Assembly: GCF_000688255.1 (NCBI RefSeq)
Contig: NZ_JHYS01000014.1
Coordinates: 1-64,000, forward strand
DNA: 64,000 nucleotides
Origin: Simplicispira psychrophila DSM 11588
GTDB lineage: Bacteria > Pseudomonadota > Gammaproteobacteria > Burkholderiales > Burkholderiaceae_C
Direction of reading: 5' to 3'
A program made the translations under genes and the position numbers. How positions within the stretch are numbered: the stretch's first letter is position 1; the number at the start of each line of letters is the position of its first letter. The notes below the pieces were generated by a model, which worked only from the letters and a program-made list of their open reading frames with translations, did not search any database and was not told the DNA's origin. Shown here piece after piece: positions 50,669 through 59,587 of the stretch.

Positions 50669-51832
50669 ATGAAGATTCACGAATACCAAGCCAAGGAAAT
50701 CTTGCGCAATTTTGGTGTGCCCGTTCCACGTGGCATTCCCGCTTTCACCGTTCAAGAGGCTGTGGAAGCAGCCCAGAAATTGGGCGGCCCTGTCTGGGTT
50801 GTCAAAGCCCAGATCCACGCTGGTGGACGTGGCAAGGGTGGTGGCGTCAAAGTCGCCAAGACCATTGAGGACGTCAAGCGCATTGCGAGCGAAATTTTGG
50901 GCATGCAGCTCAAAACCCACCAGACCGGCCCCGAAGGCCAGAAGGTGCGCCGCCTGTACATCGAAGACGGTGCCGACATCCAGAAGGAATACTACGTTTC
51001 GCTGGTGACCGATCGTGCTACGCAAAAGGTGGCGTTCATCGCTTCCAGCGAAGGCGGTATGGACATCGAGGAAGTGGCCCATTCCACGCCTGAAAAAATC
51101 ATCACCGAATTCATCGACCCGCTGACTGGCCTGAGCGCCGAGCAAGCCACCAAGATTGCCAATGGCATCGGTCTGCCAGCGGAGTCCACCGCGCAAGCCA
51201 TCGACATTTTCCAGAAGCTCTACCAGTGCTACATGGATACCGACGCGTCGTTGGTCGAAATCAACCCGCTGAATCGCAACAGCAAAAATGAACTGATGGC
51301 ACTGGACGCCAAGTTCAACTTTGACCCGAACGCGCTGTTCCGCCATGCCGATATCGTGACCTACCGCGATCTGGACGAAGAAGACCCGGCCGAAGTGGAA
51401 GCCTCCAAGTTCGACCTGGCCTACATCAGCCTGGACGGCAACATTGGCTGCTTGGTCAACGGTGCTGGCTTGGCCATGGCCACCATGGACACCATCAAGC
51501 TGTTTGGCGGCGAGCCAGCCAACTTCTTGGACGTCGGCGGCGGTGCAACCGCTGAGAAGGTCACCGAAGCCTTCAAGATCATGCTGGCCAACCCCAAGGT
51601 CGAAGGCATTTTGGTCAACATCTTTGGCGGCATCATGAAGTGCGACACCATTGCTTCCGGCGTGATTGCCGCCTGCAAGGCCGTCAACCTGTCAGTGCCA
51701 CTGGTGGTGCGCATGAAGGGTACCAACGACGAGCTGGGCAAGAAGCTGCTGGCAGAGTCGGGTCTGCCCATCATCTCTGCCGACACCATGGCCGAAGCGG
51801 CCACCCAGATCGTTGCGGCGGTGTCCAAGTAA
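50669..51832 (+). CDS. sucC: Succinyl-CoA ligase, beta subunit
   Basis: This 387-residue protein starts [20 protein letters not shown]. It has the ATP-grasp fold: [20 protein letters not shown], then [14 protein letters not shown] and the CoA-ligase part ([28 protein letters not shown]). It makes succinate and ATP/GTP from succinyl-CoA with SucD. sucD follows 66 nt downstream. Confidence 0.97.
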   Translation: MKIHEYQAKEILRNFGVPVPRGIPAFTVQEAVEAAQKLGGPVWVVKAQIHAGGRGKGGGVKVAKTIEDVKRIASEILGMQLKTHQTGPEGQKVRRLYIEDGADIQKEYYVSLVTDRATQKVAFIASSEGGMDIEEVAHSTPEKIITEFIDPLTGLSAEQATKIANGIGLPAESTAQAIDIFQKLYQCYMDTDASLVEINPLNRNSKNELMALDAKFNFDPNALFRHADIVTYRDLDEEDPAEVEASKFDLAYISLDGNIGCLVNGAGLAMATMDTIKLFGGEPANFLDVGGGATAEKVTEAFKIMLANPKVEGILVNIFGGIMKCDTIASGVIAACKAVNLSVPLVVRMKGTNDELGKKLLAESGLPIISADTMAEAATQIVAAVSK

Positions 51833-51898
51833 TTTTGCGGGACAGACCGCAGGCCGCGCAGCGGACCCGCTCTGTCACCCACTGAATAGGTAACTTTC

Positions 51899-52795
51899 AT
51901 GTCGATCTACATCAATAAAGACACCAAGGTCATCACCCAGGGCATCACGGGCAAGACCGGCCAGTTCCATACGGAAAAGTGCCAGGAATACGCGAACGGC
52001 AAGAACTGCTTCGTCGCCGGCGTGAACCCGAAGAAGGCCGGCGAGTCGATCTTCAACATCCCCATTTACGCTTCGGTCAAAGAAGCTGCGCACCAAACCG
52101 GCGCTACTGTGTCGGTGATCTATGTGCCACCGGCTGGCGCTGCGGCTGCCATCTGGGAAGCGGTTGAAGCCGACCTAGACATGGCGATCTGCATCACCGA
52201 AGGCATCCCCGTCCGTGACATGCTGGAAGTGCGTAACAAAATGCGCGCCAAAGAAGCTGCTGGCGGCAAGCGCACGCTGCTGCTGGGCCCAAACTGCCCC
52301 GGCATCATCACGCCTGACGAAATCAAGATCGGCATCATGCCCGGTCACATCCACCGCAAGGGCCGCATTGGCGTGGTTTCGCGCTCCGGCACGTTGACCT
52401 ACGAAGCCGTGGCGATGCTGACCGAAGTCGGTCTGGGCCAGTCCACTGCTGTGGGCATTGGTGGCGACCCGATCAACGGTTTGAAGCACATCGATGTGAT
52501 GCGTGCCTTCAACGACGATCCAGATACCGACGCCGTCATCATGATTGGTGAAATCGGTGGTCCGGATGAAGCGGAAGCTGCTCTGTGGTGCAAGGCCAAC
52601 ATGAAGAAGCCTATCGTTGGCTTTATCGCTGGCGTCACGGCTCCTGCCGGCAAGCGCATGGGCCACGCTGGTGCGCTGATCTCTGGCGGTGCCGACACGG
52701 CCGATGCCAAGCTGGCCATCATGGAAGAGTCCGGCTTCATCATCACGCGCAACCCGTCTGAGCTGGGTCACCTGCTCAAGGCGCAGCTGAAGTAA
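51899..52795 (+). CDS. sucD: Succinyl-CoA ligase, alpha subunit
   Basis: This 298-residue protein starts [20 protein letters not shown]. It has the CoA-binding Rossmann fold ([15 protein letters not shown]), [12 protein letters not shown], and the phosphohistidine in [18 protein letters not shown]. Complete and normal length. A strong terminator follows. Confidence 0.97.
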   Translation: MSIYINKDTKVITQGITGKTGQFHTEKCQEYANGKNCFVAGVNPKKAGESIFNIPIYASVKEAAHQTGATVSVIYVPPAGAAAAIWEAVEADLDMAICITEGIPVRDMLEVRNKMRAKEAAGGKRTLLLGPNCPGIITPDEIKIGIMPGHIHRKGRIGVVSRSGTLTYEAVAMLTEVGLGQSTAVGIGGDPINGLKHIDVMRAFNDDPDTDAVIMIGEIGGPDEAEAALWCKANMKKPIVGFIAGVTAPAGKRMGHAGALISGGADTADAKLAIMEESGFIITRNPSELGHLLKAQLK

Positions 52796-52800
52796 AAACA

Positions 52801-52852
52801 GCGCCTGCGTATCCCATCAGCGTCTGCGGCCTCGGTTGCAGGCGCTTTTTTT
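52801..52852 (+). terminator. Intrinsic terminator of sucCD
   Basis: GCGCCTGC and GCAGGCGC form an 8-bp stem followed by seven T residues, three nt after the sucD stop. The 29-nt loop is rather long. Confidence 0.75.
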
Positions 52853-52989
52853 ATGGACGAGATAAGCCAGCAGAGTGTTTTCTGCGCGTAGCCCGCCCGG
52901 CGCAGCGCAGCGCATGAGAGTTTTCCCCCGGTGGTCGGCCCGATTTTCCCCGTAAAATCAATTACAACCGGTTACCAGACATACACTCA

Positions 52990-54672
52990 GTGGCAAAGAC
53001 AACAGGCGGACAGGAGCCTGCGCAGTGGCGCAGACAGGGGCAGGCGCTGTGGGCGGTCCTGGCTTTGGCGAGCCTGATCGGCCTGTACTTGACCACGCCT
53101 GTCTTTCTGCCCCTGGAGCGGCGCGTCTACGATGCAGCTGTCACCACTGCCGCTCTGCGGCCGCTGCCCGAAATTGCCGTCATTGCCATCGATGACGCCA
53201 GTCTGGCCCATCTGGGCCCCTGGCCTTGGTCTTACCAGCTGCACGCCCAATTGCTAGACCAATTGACTGCTGCGGGCCCCAAAACCATTGTCTATACCAG
53301 CGTCTTTCAACCGCCACAAACCGACCCTGTCGTGCGTGCCCGCCTACTGCCACTGGGGTCGACCGCCGTGTCAGGGTCTGGCTCCGCAGCGTTGTTGCCC
53401 GTAGCCGGCGCGCGCGATCGCGCGACCGATTCTGTGGCGGCATGGTCAGTCGAGGCGCCACCTGCGCCTGAGCCGCTTGCCGATCCCGACGCGCGTCTGA
53501 CCAGCAGCCTGCAGCGCGCTGGCAATGTGCTGCTGGCGGCTGATTACGTTGTCAGCTCGGCGGCCACGAGCGACGCCGCCATCCCGCCCACGCGTCCCGC
53601 GCAGATACTTCACAAAAGTGCGCTGCCCGATCTGGGGGCGGAGATTCTCCCTGCGGTGCCCACTCACAAACCACTGGACGAATTTGACCAGGCTGGCGTC
53701 GGTGTCGGCCACTTGGTCTTGCTGGCCGATACCGACGGCACCGTACGCAGCCTGCCCTTGCTGCTGCGCCATGAGAGCGCTGGCGTGCCTTCGCTGGCGT
53801 TGTTGGCGGCGGCCCACAGCCTGCACCTGGGGGTAGATGATGTGCAGCGCGTGGCCGGCCCGGCCCTGCGTGTCGGTGCACTCACCGTGTCCACCGACGC
53901 CGCTGCGGTATTGCGGCCCCATTTCTATGCCTCCCGCCCCAACCAGCCAGCGTTTGTGCAGCATTCTTTTCACGATGTTCTGGGCGGGCGGGTGGATTCG
54001 CGCATTTACCACGACAAAGTGGTGCTGATCGGCGTCACGGCCGCCGTCCTGCAAACGCCTGTGGTTGTGCCCGGTGGGCAGCAGTGGGCGCCCGTGCAGG
54101 TGCTGGCGCACAGCCTCTCCAGTTTGCGCCAGGGCCATGGCTACACCTTGCCCGCTTGGGCCTCGAAGAGCCTGTGGCTGGCCTTGCTGCTGGTGGCGGT
54201 GTATGTCGTTTTCGGGCTACCCTGGTTGCTTGGTATGACCGGTGCAGTGGTCACGCTGGCCCTGTTGGGCGTTTTGCTGGGGGTGCAAGCATGGTGGCTG
54301 ACGCGTGCCCATGTATGGCAACCGTTGGTGTTGCCCATGCTGGCTCTGCTGGTCGGGCAGATACTGCATTTTTTGTATGGTTTGCGGCCAACCCCCCACA
54401 CCCGTGCACGCGCAGGCGATGGTCCTGGTCCTAGGGCGACCCATGCCGCGTTTGCGCCGACCGTTCCCGCACCCCTGTCCCACGCCGCCGAGCCACGGCT
54501 TGACTGGCCCCTCAACCCCGCGCAGACCCTCGTCTATGATGCAGTCCGCGACGTCAACGAGCATTCCCATATGGCCGACTTCCCAGAAACGGTGATGGAC
54601 ACTGCCGCCCTGTCGGTTCCCGTCGCCCCTTCCGCCCCGGACACTCCCATGGCATTGAGCACTACGCCATGA
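52990..54672 (+). CDS. CHASE2 membrane sensor without kinase domain
   Basis: This 560-residue protein starts with GTG (VAKTTGGQEP). After one membrane segment (LWAVLALASLIGLYLTTPVF) comes a long CHASE2 sensing domain with IAVIAIDDASLAHLGPWPWS and DKVVLIGVTAAVLQTPVVVP, then three membrane segments (about 395-465). The cytoplasmic part is only about 90 residues and has no kinase or cyclase. It ends with DFPETVMDTAALSVPV; TVMD fits a phospho-Thr-x-x-Asp FHA target. In relatives the CHASE2 domain is joined to a Ser/Thr kinase, so a kinase was lost or acts from elsewhere. It overlaps the PP2C gene. Confidence 0.8.
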   Translation: MAKTTGGQEPAQWRRQGQALWAVLALASLIGLYLTTPVFLPLERRVYDAAVTTAALRPLPEIAVIAIDDASLAHLGPWPWSYQLHAQLLDQLTAAGPKTIVYTSVFQPPQTDPVVRARLLPLGSTAVSGSGSAALLPVAGARDRATDSVAAWSVEAPPAPEPLADPDARLTSSLQRAGNVLLAADYVVSSAATSDAAIPPTRPAQILHKSALPDLGAEILPAVPTHKPLDEFDQAGVGVGHLVLLADTDGTVRSLPLLLRHESAGVPSLALLAAAHSLHLGVDDVQRVAGPALRVGALTVSTDAAAVLRPHFYASRPNQPAFVQHSFHDVLGGRVDSRIYHDKVVLIGVTAAVLQTPVVVPGGQQWAPVQVLAHSLSSLRQGHGYTLPAWASKSLWLALLLVAVYVVFGLPWLLGMTGAVVTLALLGVLLGVQAWWLTRAHVWQPLVLPMLALLVGQILHFLYGLRPTPHTRARAGDGPGPRATHAAFAPTVPAPLSHAAEPRLDWPLNPAQTLVYDAVRDVNEHSHMADFPETVMDTAALSVPVAPSAPDTPMALSTTP

Positions 54673-55457
54673 AATACGAATTTTTTGCCCGCACCGACTG
54701 CGGTCGTGTGCGCTCCAACAACGAAGATGCCATCAGCGTTGATGCCGAGGCCAACGTCGCTGTGCTCGCTGACGGCATGGGCGGCTACAGCGCTGGTGAA
54801 GTGGCTGCCGACATGGCTACCACTTTCATTCGGACCGAAATGGGTCGCTGGATGGCGCAGGCAGCGACGCCGTTGTCCAGCCACGATATCCGCCGTGCCC
54901 TGGAAATTTGCATTGATAACGCCAACCAAGCCATTTATGGTGCGGCCCTCTCCAACCCAGAGTACGCTGGCATGGGTACCACCCTGGTGGTGGGTGTGTT
55001 GAATGGTGAGCGACTCCTGCTCGGGCATGTCGGTGATTCACGCTGCTACCGCTTGCGCGCTGGCGTGCTCAAGCAGATCACACGCGACCACTCTTGGCTG
55101 CAAGAGCAGCTGGACGCCGGTTTGCTCACGCCGCAGCAGGCGGCCGTTTCCTCCAGCCGCAACTTGGTCACGCGCGCGCTCGGCGTGGAGCCTACCGTTC
55201 TGGTGGAGATCAACGAGTTCAAGATGGAATCGAACGATTTGCTGCTTATGTGCTCTGACGGTTTGAGTGAAATGCTCGACCAAGATGAAATTGCCGCCCT
55301 GGTTTCCACCGATGAGACGCTGGAAGAAAAAACCACCCGACTCATTGCCGCGGCTAATGCCAATGGCGGGCGCGACAACATCAGCGTATTGCTGGTGCAG
55401 GCGGGGCAGGCGCAGCGCAAATCTGGTTTCATCTCGCGCTGGCTGCGCGCCGCTTAA
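54669..55457 (+). CDS. PP2C-family Ser/Thr phosphatase
   Basis: This 262-residue protein has the metal-binding motifs of PP2C: RSNNEDAISVDAEANVAVLA, DGMGGYSAGEVAADMA, VGVLNGERLLLGHVGDSRCY and LLLMCSDGLSEMLDQDE, and GGRDNISVLLV. It would remove phosphate from Ser/Thr. The start overlaps the CHASE2 gene (ATGA) and FHA follows about 40 nt later, so they form one signalling operon. Confidence 0.93.
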   Translation: MKYEFFARTDCGRVRSNNEDAISVDAEANVAVLADGMGGYSAGEVAADMATTFIRTEMGRWMAQAATPLSSHDIRRALEICIDNANQAIYGAALSNPEYAGMGTTLVVGVLNGERLLLGHVGDSRCYRLRAGVLKQITRDHSWLQEQLDAGLLTPQQAAVSSSRNLVTRALGVEPTVLVEINEFKMESNDLLLMCSDGLSEMLDQDEIAALVSTDETLEEKTTRLIAAANANGGRDNISVLLVQAGQAQRKSGFISRWLRAA

Positions 55458-55498
55458 TGCTGATCCCTCACCATGCACCACAAAATCAGGAGTTGGCC

Positions 55499-56206
55499 AT
55501 GGCCAAAATGATCGTTTCAATTGACGGCGTCGTCATCAAGGAAGCTGAACTTACCCAGGAGCGCACCACCCTGGGGCGCCGGCCTTACAACGATATCGTC
55601 ATCGACAACCTGGCCGTTAGCGGCGAGCACGCCGCCGTGCGTCTGGACCCTGCCAGTGGCACCGTCGAGGTGGAAGACCTCCGCAGTACCAACGGCACCT
55701 ACGTCAACGGCAAAGCCATCCAGCGCCAGGCCCTGCGCAACGGCGACACCATTGAAATTGGCAAATACAAGGTGCGCTTCCTGAGCGAGGAGGAAGGCCA
55801 GAGTTTTGAAAAAACCATGCTCTTTAAGTCGGGTACGGCGCTGCCGCCGATCCCTCCCCGGCCCACTGCGACCGTGGCGGGTACACCGGTGTCGGTTGCT
55901 GCGCCGGTCAGGCCGGCCACCGCTGTGCCTGCGCCAGCGGCTGCACCCATGGCCGCCATTCGCGTGCTCTCCGGCGTGGCCGCCGGGCGCGAGGTGCTAC
56001 TCACCAAAGTGGTTACCACTATCGGCAAACCTGGCTTGGCTGTGGCAGCCATCACCCGGCGCCACCACGGTTTCGTGCTGGCCCACGTCGAAGGCCCGGA
56101 AATGCCGATGCTCAACGGCATCGCCATTGGTTTGGACCCGGTACCGTTGAAAAACGGCGACCACCTGGAGCTCGCCGGCACGGCAATGCAATTCGTCCAG
56201 GGTTGA
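55499..56206 (+). CDS. FHA-domain protein
   Basis: The start MAKMIVSIDGVVIKEAELTQ follows AGGAG. The 235-residue protein has an N-terminal FHA domain with TLGRRPYNDIVIDNLAVSGE (Gly-Arg, Ser), the His in EHAAVRL and NGTYVNGKAI. A short segment SFEKTMLFKSGTA follows, where Thr could be phosphorylated. The C-terminal half seems to be a second, degenerate FHA-like domain (TTIGKPGLAVAAITRRHHGF). It binds phosphothreonine partners, perhaps the CHASE2 tail. Confidence 0.9.
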   Translation: MAKMIVSIDGVVIKEAELTQERTTLGRRPYNDIVIDNLAVSGEHAAVRLDPASGTVEVEDLRSTNGTYVNGKAIQRQALRNGDTIEIGKYKVRFLSEEEGQSFEKTMLFKSGTALPPIPPRPTATVAGTPVSVAAPVRPATAVPAPAAAPMAAIRVLSGVAAGREVLLTKVVTTIGKPGLAVAAITRRHHGFVLAHVEGPEMPMLNGIAIGLDPVPLKNGDHLELAGTAMQFVQG

Positions 56207-56211
56207 TTTTG

Positions 56212-56268
56212 CTTCTTTAATGAGAGCTAGAAGCGCTTTGCCGATAAAGGTTGCAGCCTGTTTGAGAT
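56212..56268. repeat. Dispersed intergenic repeat copy
   Basis: GAGCTAGAAGCGCTTTGCCGATAA followed by GGTTGCAGCCTGTTT matches the copy at 12522 (AGCGCTTG-TCGAATAAGCGCTGCAGGCTGTTTT) in the same order. It separates the convergent FHA and corA genes. Confidence 0.55.
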
Positions 56269-56318
56269 GATTTTCACGAAAAACACGTTTGCAAAGCGCG
56301 GCCGGGCTGTGAAGGGTG

Positions 56319-57305
56319 TTATTTCAGCCAGCCGCGCTTTCTGAAGTACCACATCGGGCCCAGCGCGCTGGCCAGCATCAGCGCCAGCACATACGGGTAG
56401 CCCATCGACCACTCCAGCTCGGGCATGAACTTGAAGTTCATGCCGTAGATGCTGGCAATCAAGGTCGGTGGCAGCAGCGCCACGCTGGCCACCGAGAAAA
56501 TCTTGATGATTTTGTTTTGGTTGATGTTGATGAAACCCACCGTGGCGTCCATCAAAAAGTTGATTTTGTCGAACAAGAAGGCGGTGTGGCTGTCGAGCGA
56601 TTCGATGTCGCGCAGAATTTGCCGTGCTTCTTCAAACTGCTCGGCGTTGAGCATTTTGCTGCGCATCATGAAGCTGACCGCACGGCGCGTGTCCATGACG
56701 TTGCGTCGAATGCGGCCATTCAAGTCTTCTTGGCGCGCAATCGCGCCCAGTACCTCGCCCGCGCGCTCGTCGGTCACGTTGCCGGACAGCACCTGGGTGC
56801 TGACTTTCTCCAGATCGTCGTAAATGCCTTCGAGCGTATCGGCGGAATACTCGGCGTCGGCGTCGAACAGTTTCAGCAACACCTCGCGCGCATCCTCGAT
56901 CAGCCCCGGCGCGCGGCGGGCACGCAGGCGCAGCAGGCGAAACACCGGCACGTCCTCGTCGTGGATGGAGAACAGCACGCCCTTGCTGCGCAGGTCGGGG
57001 TTGGTCAGGTTCAGGATGAAAGCCACGCGCACCGAGCGCGGCTGGTCGTGGTCGTCGATGAGAAAGTCGCTGCGAATATGCAGTTCGCCGTTGTCTTCTT
57101 CGTAAAAACGGGCGGACTCTTCGATGTCCTCGTCCATTGCATCTTCGGGGATGGAGAGGCCGTAATACTGCTTGATCCAGCGCTTTTCGTCGATCGTTGG
57201 TGATTCGAGATCAACCCAGATCGGCTGGAATTTGGACAGCTCTTCCAGCGACTCGATTTCTTCTTGAAAGAGTCGCCCATTGGCAAGCGTGAAGATGTTG
57301 AGCAT
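56319..57305 (-). CDS. corA: CorA magnesium/cobalt transporter
   Basis: This 328-residue protein has a large cytoplasmic domain with acidic helices and two C-terminal membrane segments. The signature is IASIYGMNFKFMPELEWSMG (GMN at the pore), followed by LMLASALGPMWYFRKRGW. It imports Mg2+. Length is normal. A possible structured leader RNA lies directly upstream. Confidence 0.95.
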   Translation of the reverse strand: MLNIFTLANGRLFQEEIESLEELSKFQPIWVDLESPTIDEKRWIKQYYGLSIPEDAMDEDIEESARFYEEDNGELHIRSDFLIDDHDQPRSVRVAFILNLTNPDLRSKGVLFSIHDEDVPVFRLLRLRARRAPGLIEDAREVLLKLFDADAEYSADTLEGIYDDLEKVSTQVLSGNVTDERAGEVLGAIARQEDLNGRIRRNVMDTRRAVSFMMRSKMLNAEQFEEARQILRDIESLDSHTAFLFDKINFLMDATVGFININQNKIIKIFSVASVALLPPTLIASIYGMNFKFMPELEWSMGYPYVLALMLASALGPMWYFRKRGWLK

Positions 57306-57327
57306 GGCTCACTCCCTGAATGGAACG

Positions 57328-57400
57328 GTCGGTAGCGGAGGGGATGAAGTGGCGCGCTTTCAACCCCCCGCAACCGGCCTAGGAGCTGAAAGCTACCGAC
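57328..57400 (-). ncRNA. Candidate structured leader RNA upstream of corA
   Basis: Read as the corA leader, GTCGGTAGC (57400-57392) can pair perfectly with GCTACCGAC (57336-57328), enclosing about 55 nt. Inside, TTTCA (57391-57387) pairs with TGAAA (57362-57358). The G-run of the inner loop (57369-57364) can pair with CCCCTCC (57343-57337) as a pseudoknot with one bulge. The outer stem ends 22 nt before the corA ATG. A metal-responsive riboswitch or attenuator is possible, but no known class was recognised. Confidence 0.45.
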
Positions 57401-57485
57401 TGGGGTAGGTTTCCATGGCTTTTCTCAGCAAAAACGTGAACCGTGAATTATCGCATTCGTATGTGACAAAACGCGTGCAGCTCGC

Positions 57486-58280
57486 TCAGCGGGTGCCTGG
57501 ATGGGGGGTGTCAGGAGGTGCCAGCGCCAGTGCGCGGGCGCGGCACAGGTCGTCCCAGGCGCCGGCTTTGGCGCCGGGAGCGCGCAGCAGGTAGGCTGCG
57601 TCGTAGGTCGCCACGGCAGGCACACCGCAGGCGTTGTGCGCTTGGCTGCGCAATTGGCCCAGAGGCTCGCTGCGCCCGAGCACGGCGCGTGCCGCCGGGC
57701 GGCCCATCAGCAGCACGACGGCGGGTTGTATGTCGGCGATGGCCTGTGCCAGGGTCTGGGTGCACGACATGGTGGTGGGTGGGTGTGTGGCATCTGCCGC
57801 CAGGGGCGTCAGCCAGCAGAGGAACACCCGTGGCTGCTGGTGCAGGCGCAGAGCGCGCAGCATGTTATCGAGCAAGCGCCCGGCATCACCGGCCAGCGGA
57901 TCGGCGCCGGCCACGCCTTCGGCCACCAGCAACCAGCAGGGACCGGCTTCGGTCGACATGCCGGGTGCGTTGGCCGCCGGGTAAACGGGTTGGGGCGCTT
58001 GCAGCCTCCAGGCCAACGGTGTGCCGGGCACGGTAGCCATGGGCGCGGTGGCGGTGGAGGCCGGCGGAGGTGTGGGTGGTGCGGTGCGCGCGGCTGTGGG
58101 TGCATTTTTGGGCTGGCCGTGCTGCGCGAGGGCTCCTGCGGCCTTGGGAAGAGGAGGGGGGTGCGGGCTAGTGGCACGGGCGTGCGCTGCGCTAGGCACC
58201 GGCGCGGGCCGGGGTGACCAGACCTGTATGCCCATTTCCTGCAGCATGGCGCGTTGGCGGGTGTCAAGGTGCAAGCTCAT
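57486..58280 (-). CDS. Degenerate uracil-DNA glycosylase-fold protein
   Basis: The 264-residue product starts MSLHLDTRQRAMLQEMGIQV. After a Pro/Ala/Thr-rich linker it has a UDG-like core: CWLLVAEGVAGADPLAGDAG, LLDNMLRALRL, then PAVVLLMGRPAARAVLG. The last block reads VATYDAAYLLRAP; the usual catalytic HPS/HPA is replaced by YDAA. The four Cys iron-sulfur ligands of family 4 are not evident. It is probably a non-catalytic or altered relative. It lies beside rimI-tsaB, a common arrangement in Burkholderiales. Confidence 0.65.
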   Translation of the reverse strand: MSLHLDTRQRAMLQEMGIQVWSPRPAPVPSAAHARATSPHPPPLPKAAGALAQHGQPKNAPTAARTAPPTPPPASTATAPMATVPGTPLAWRLQAPQPVYPAANAPGMSTEAGPCWLLVAEGVAGADPLAGDAGRLLDNMLRALRLHQQPRVFLCWLTPLAADATHPPTTMSCTQTLAQAIADIQPAVVLLMGRPAARAVLGRSEPLGQLRSQAHNACGVPAVATYDAAYLLRAPGAKAGAWDDLCRARALALAPPDTPHPGTR

Positions 58281-58287
58281 AGGGCGT

Positions 58288-58779
58288 TCATAGGGCATAA
58301 CTCATGACGACAGCATCTTCGCGCTCGGTGCCGGGGCCGGGGCCGGGGTAGTAACGTTTGCGCTCACCGACGCGCTGAAAGCCGTATTTTTCATATACTT
58401 GGCGTGCGCGCAGGTTACTGATGCGCACTTCCAGCCACAGCCACTGCGCGCCGCGTCCGCGGGCCCACAGTGCCAGCGCGTCCAGCAGCATCGGTGCCCA
58501 GCCTTGTTGCTGACACTCGGGTGCCACAGTGAGGTTGAGTAGGTGGGCTTCGTCCACGCCCGGCATGGCAACAAAGTAGCCAATCAGTTGTTCGCCGCCG
58601 AGCAGCAACTCTATCTGGTAGCCGCTGGCCAGTGAGTCGGTGAAATTGCCACGCGACCAGGGGTGTGAATAGGCGCACTGCTCTACGGCCAACAGCAAGT
58701 CCATGCGCTCGAGCGTGAACAGCTCCAGCCGCGCCTCGGGAGCGCTGGCGTACTGGCCGAGGCGGGCGGCGGCGTTCAT
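58288..58779 (-). CDS. rimI: Ribosomal protein S18-alanine N-acetyltransferase RimI
   Basis: This 163-residue GNAT protein starts MNAAARLGQYASAPEARLEL. It has VEQCAYSHPWSRGNFTDSLA, then LLNLTVAPECQQQGWAPMLL (acetyl-CoA loop, with QQQGWA in place of RRQGIG) and RISNLRARQVYEKYGFQRVG. It acetylates ribosomal protein S18. It overlaps tsaB by 4 nt. Confidence 0.88.
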   Translation of the reverse strand: MNAAARLGQYASAPEARLELFTLERMDLLLAVEQCAYSHPWSRGNFTDSLASGYQIELLLGGEQLIGYFVAMPGVDEAHLLNLTVAPECQQQGWAPMLLDALALWARGRGAQWLWLEVRISNLRARQVYEKYGFQRVGERKRYYPGPGPGTEREDAVVMSYAL

Positions 58780-59531
58780 GGCTGGGTGCTGACCAAGGCC
58801 GCCGCTGCCAGTTGCGCGGCGCGTTCGTCGGCCCGCTCCTGGGTGGTTTTGGCCACCTTGTTGCGGATGTAGCGCGGCAGTGCTTGCGCCGCAGCCAAGG
58901 CGCCGCCAGCGGCCAGCAGTGCCGGTGCCAGACGCAGCAGGGCGTTGGCGTCGGGCAGCGCCCGCAGGTGCGTGGCGTGCGGTGCCAGGCGCTCGCCATA
59001 GGCGGCTTGGGCATTGCCAGCGATGCTCCAGCCGGGCGCCACCACCAACGCCTCGGGCGCGCACAGGCCAAAGTCGCCGTCACTGCTTTCACCTTCTTCG
59101 CCGCTGCCACTGCCGTGCCAGACGCCGTCCTGCCACTGGTAGCGGGCCCAATACACCTCGTTCATGCGCGCATCCAGCACGGCGACGACCTCTGTGCAGC
59201 CATATTGCTGGCGCGCGGCCTCGGCCACGGCGGCCAGGGTGTCGATCGGCAACACCGGCACGCCGCGTCCGCCCCCGGCGCCAAAAGCCAGCCCCTGCGC
59301 CACGGCGCAGGCGGTGCGCAGCCCGGTGAACGAGCCGGGGCCGCGGCCAAAGGCGATGGCATCCAGGTCACCCAGCGCCAAACCGGCCTCGGCCAGCAGC
59401 TGGCGGATGGCGGGCAGCAAGGTGGTGGACGCCTGCGCGCCACCGGGGCCCGTGTGCTGCCACCGCGCAGCACCGCGCGCCACGGCAATGGACAGGGTGT
59501 CGGTACTGGTGTCAAAGGCAAGCAGGTTCAT
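58776..59531 (-). CDS. tsaB: tRNA threonylcarbamoyladenosine protein TsaB
   Basis: This 251-residue protein starts MNLLAFDTSTDTLSIAVARG. The TsaB pattern includes LLPAIRQLLAEAGLALGDLD and AFGRGPGSFTGLRTACAVAQ. It is the scaffold partner of TsaD in making t6A in tRNA. It forms an operon with rimI and the UDG-fold gene. Confidence 0.93.
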   Translation of the reverse strand: MNLLAFDTSTDTLSIAVARGAARWQHTGPGGAQASTTLLPAIRQLLAEAGLALGDLDAIAFGRGPGSFTGLRTACAVAQGLAFGAGGGRGVPVLPIDTLAAVAEAARQQYGCTEVVAVLDARMNEVYWARYQWQDGVWHGSGSGEEGESSDGDFGLCAPEALVVAPGWSIAGNAQAAYGERLAPHATHLRALPDANALLRLAPALLAAGGALAAAQALPRYIRNKVAKTTQERADERAAQLAAAALVSTQP

Positions 59532-59587
59532 GGCGCACAAATATTGGAGGCAAGCCGGCAATTATCGGCGCCCCTACACTCGCCGCC

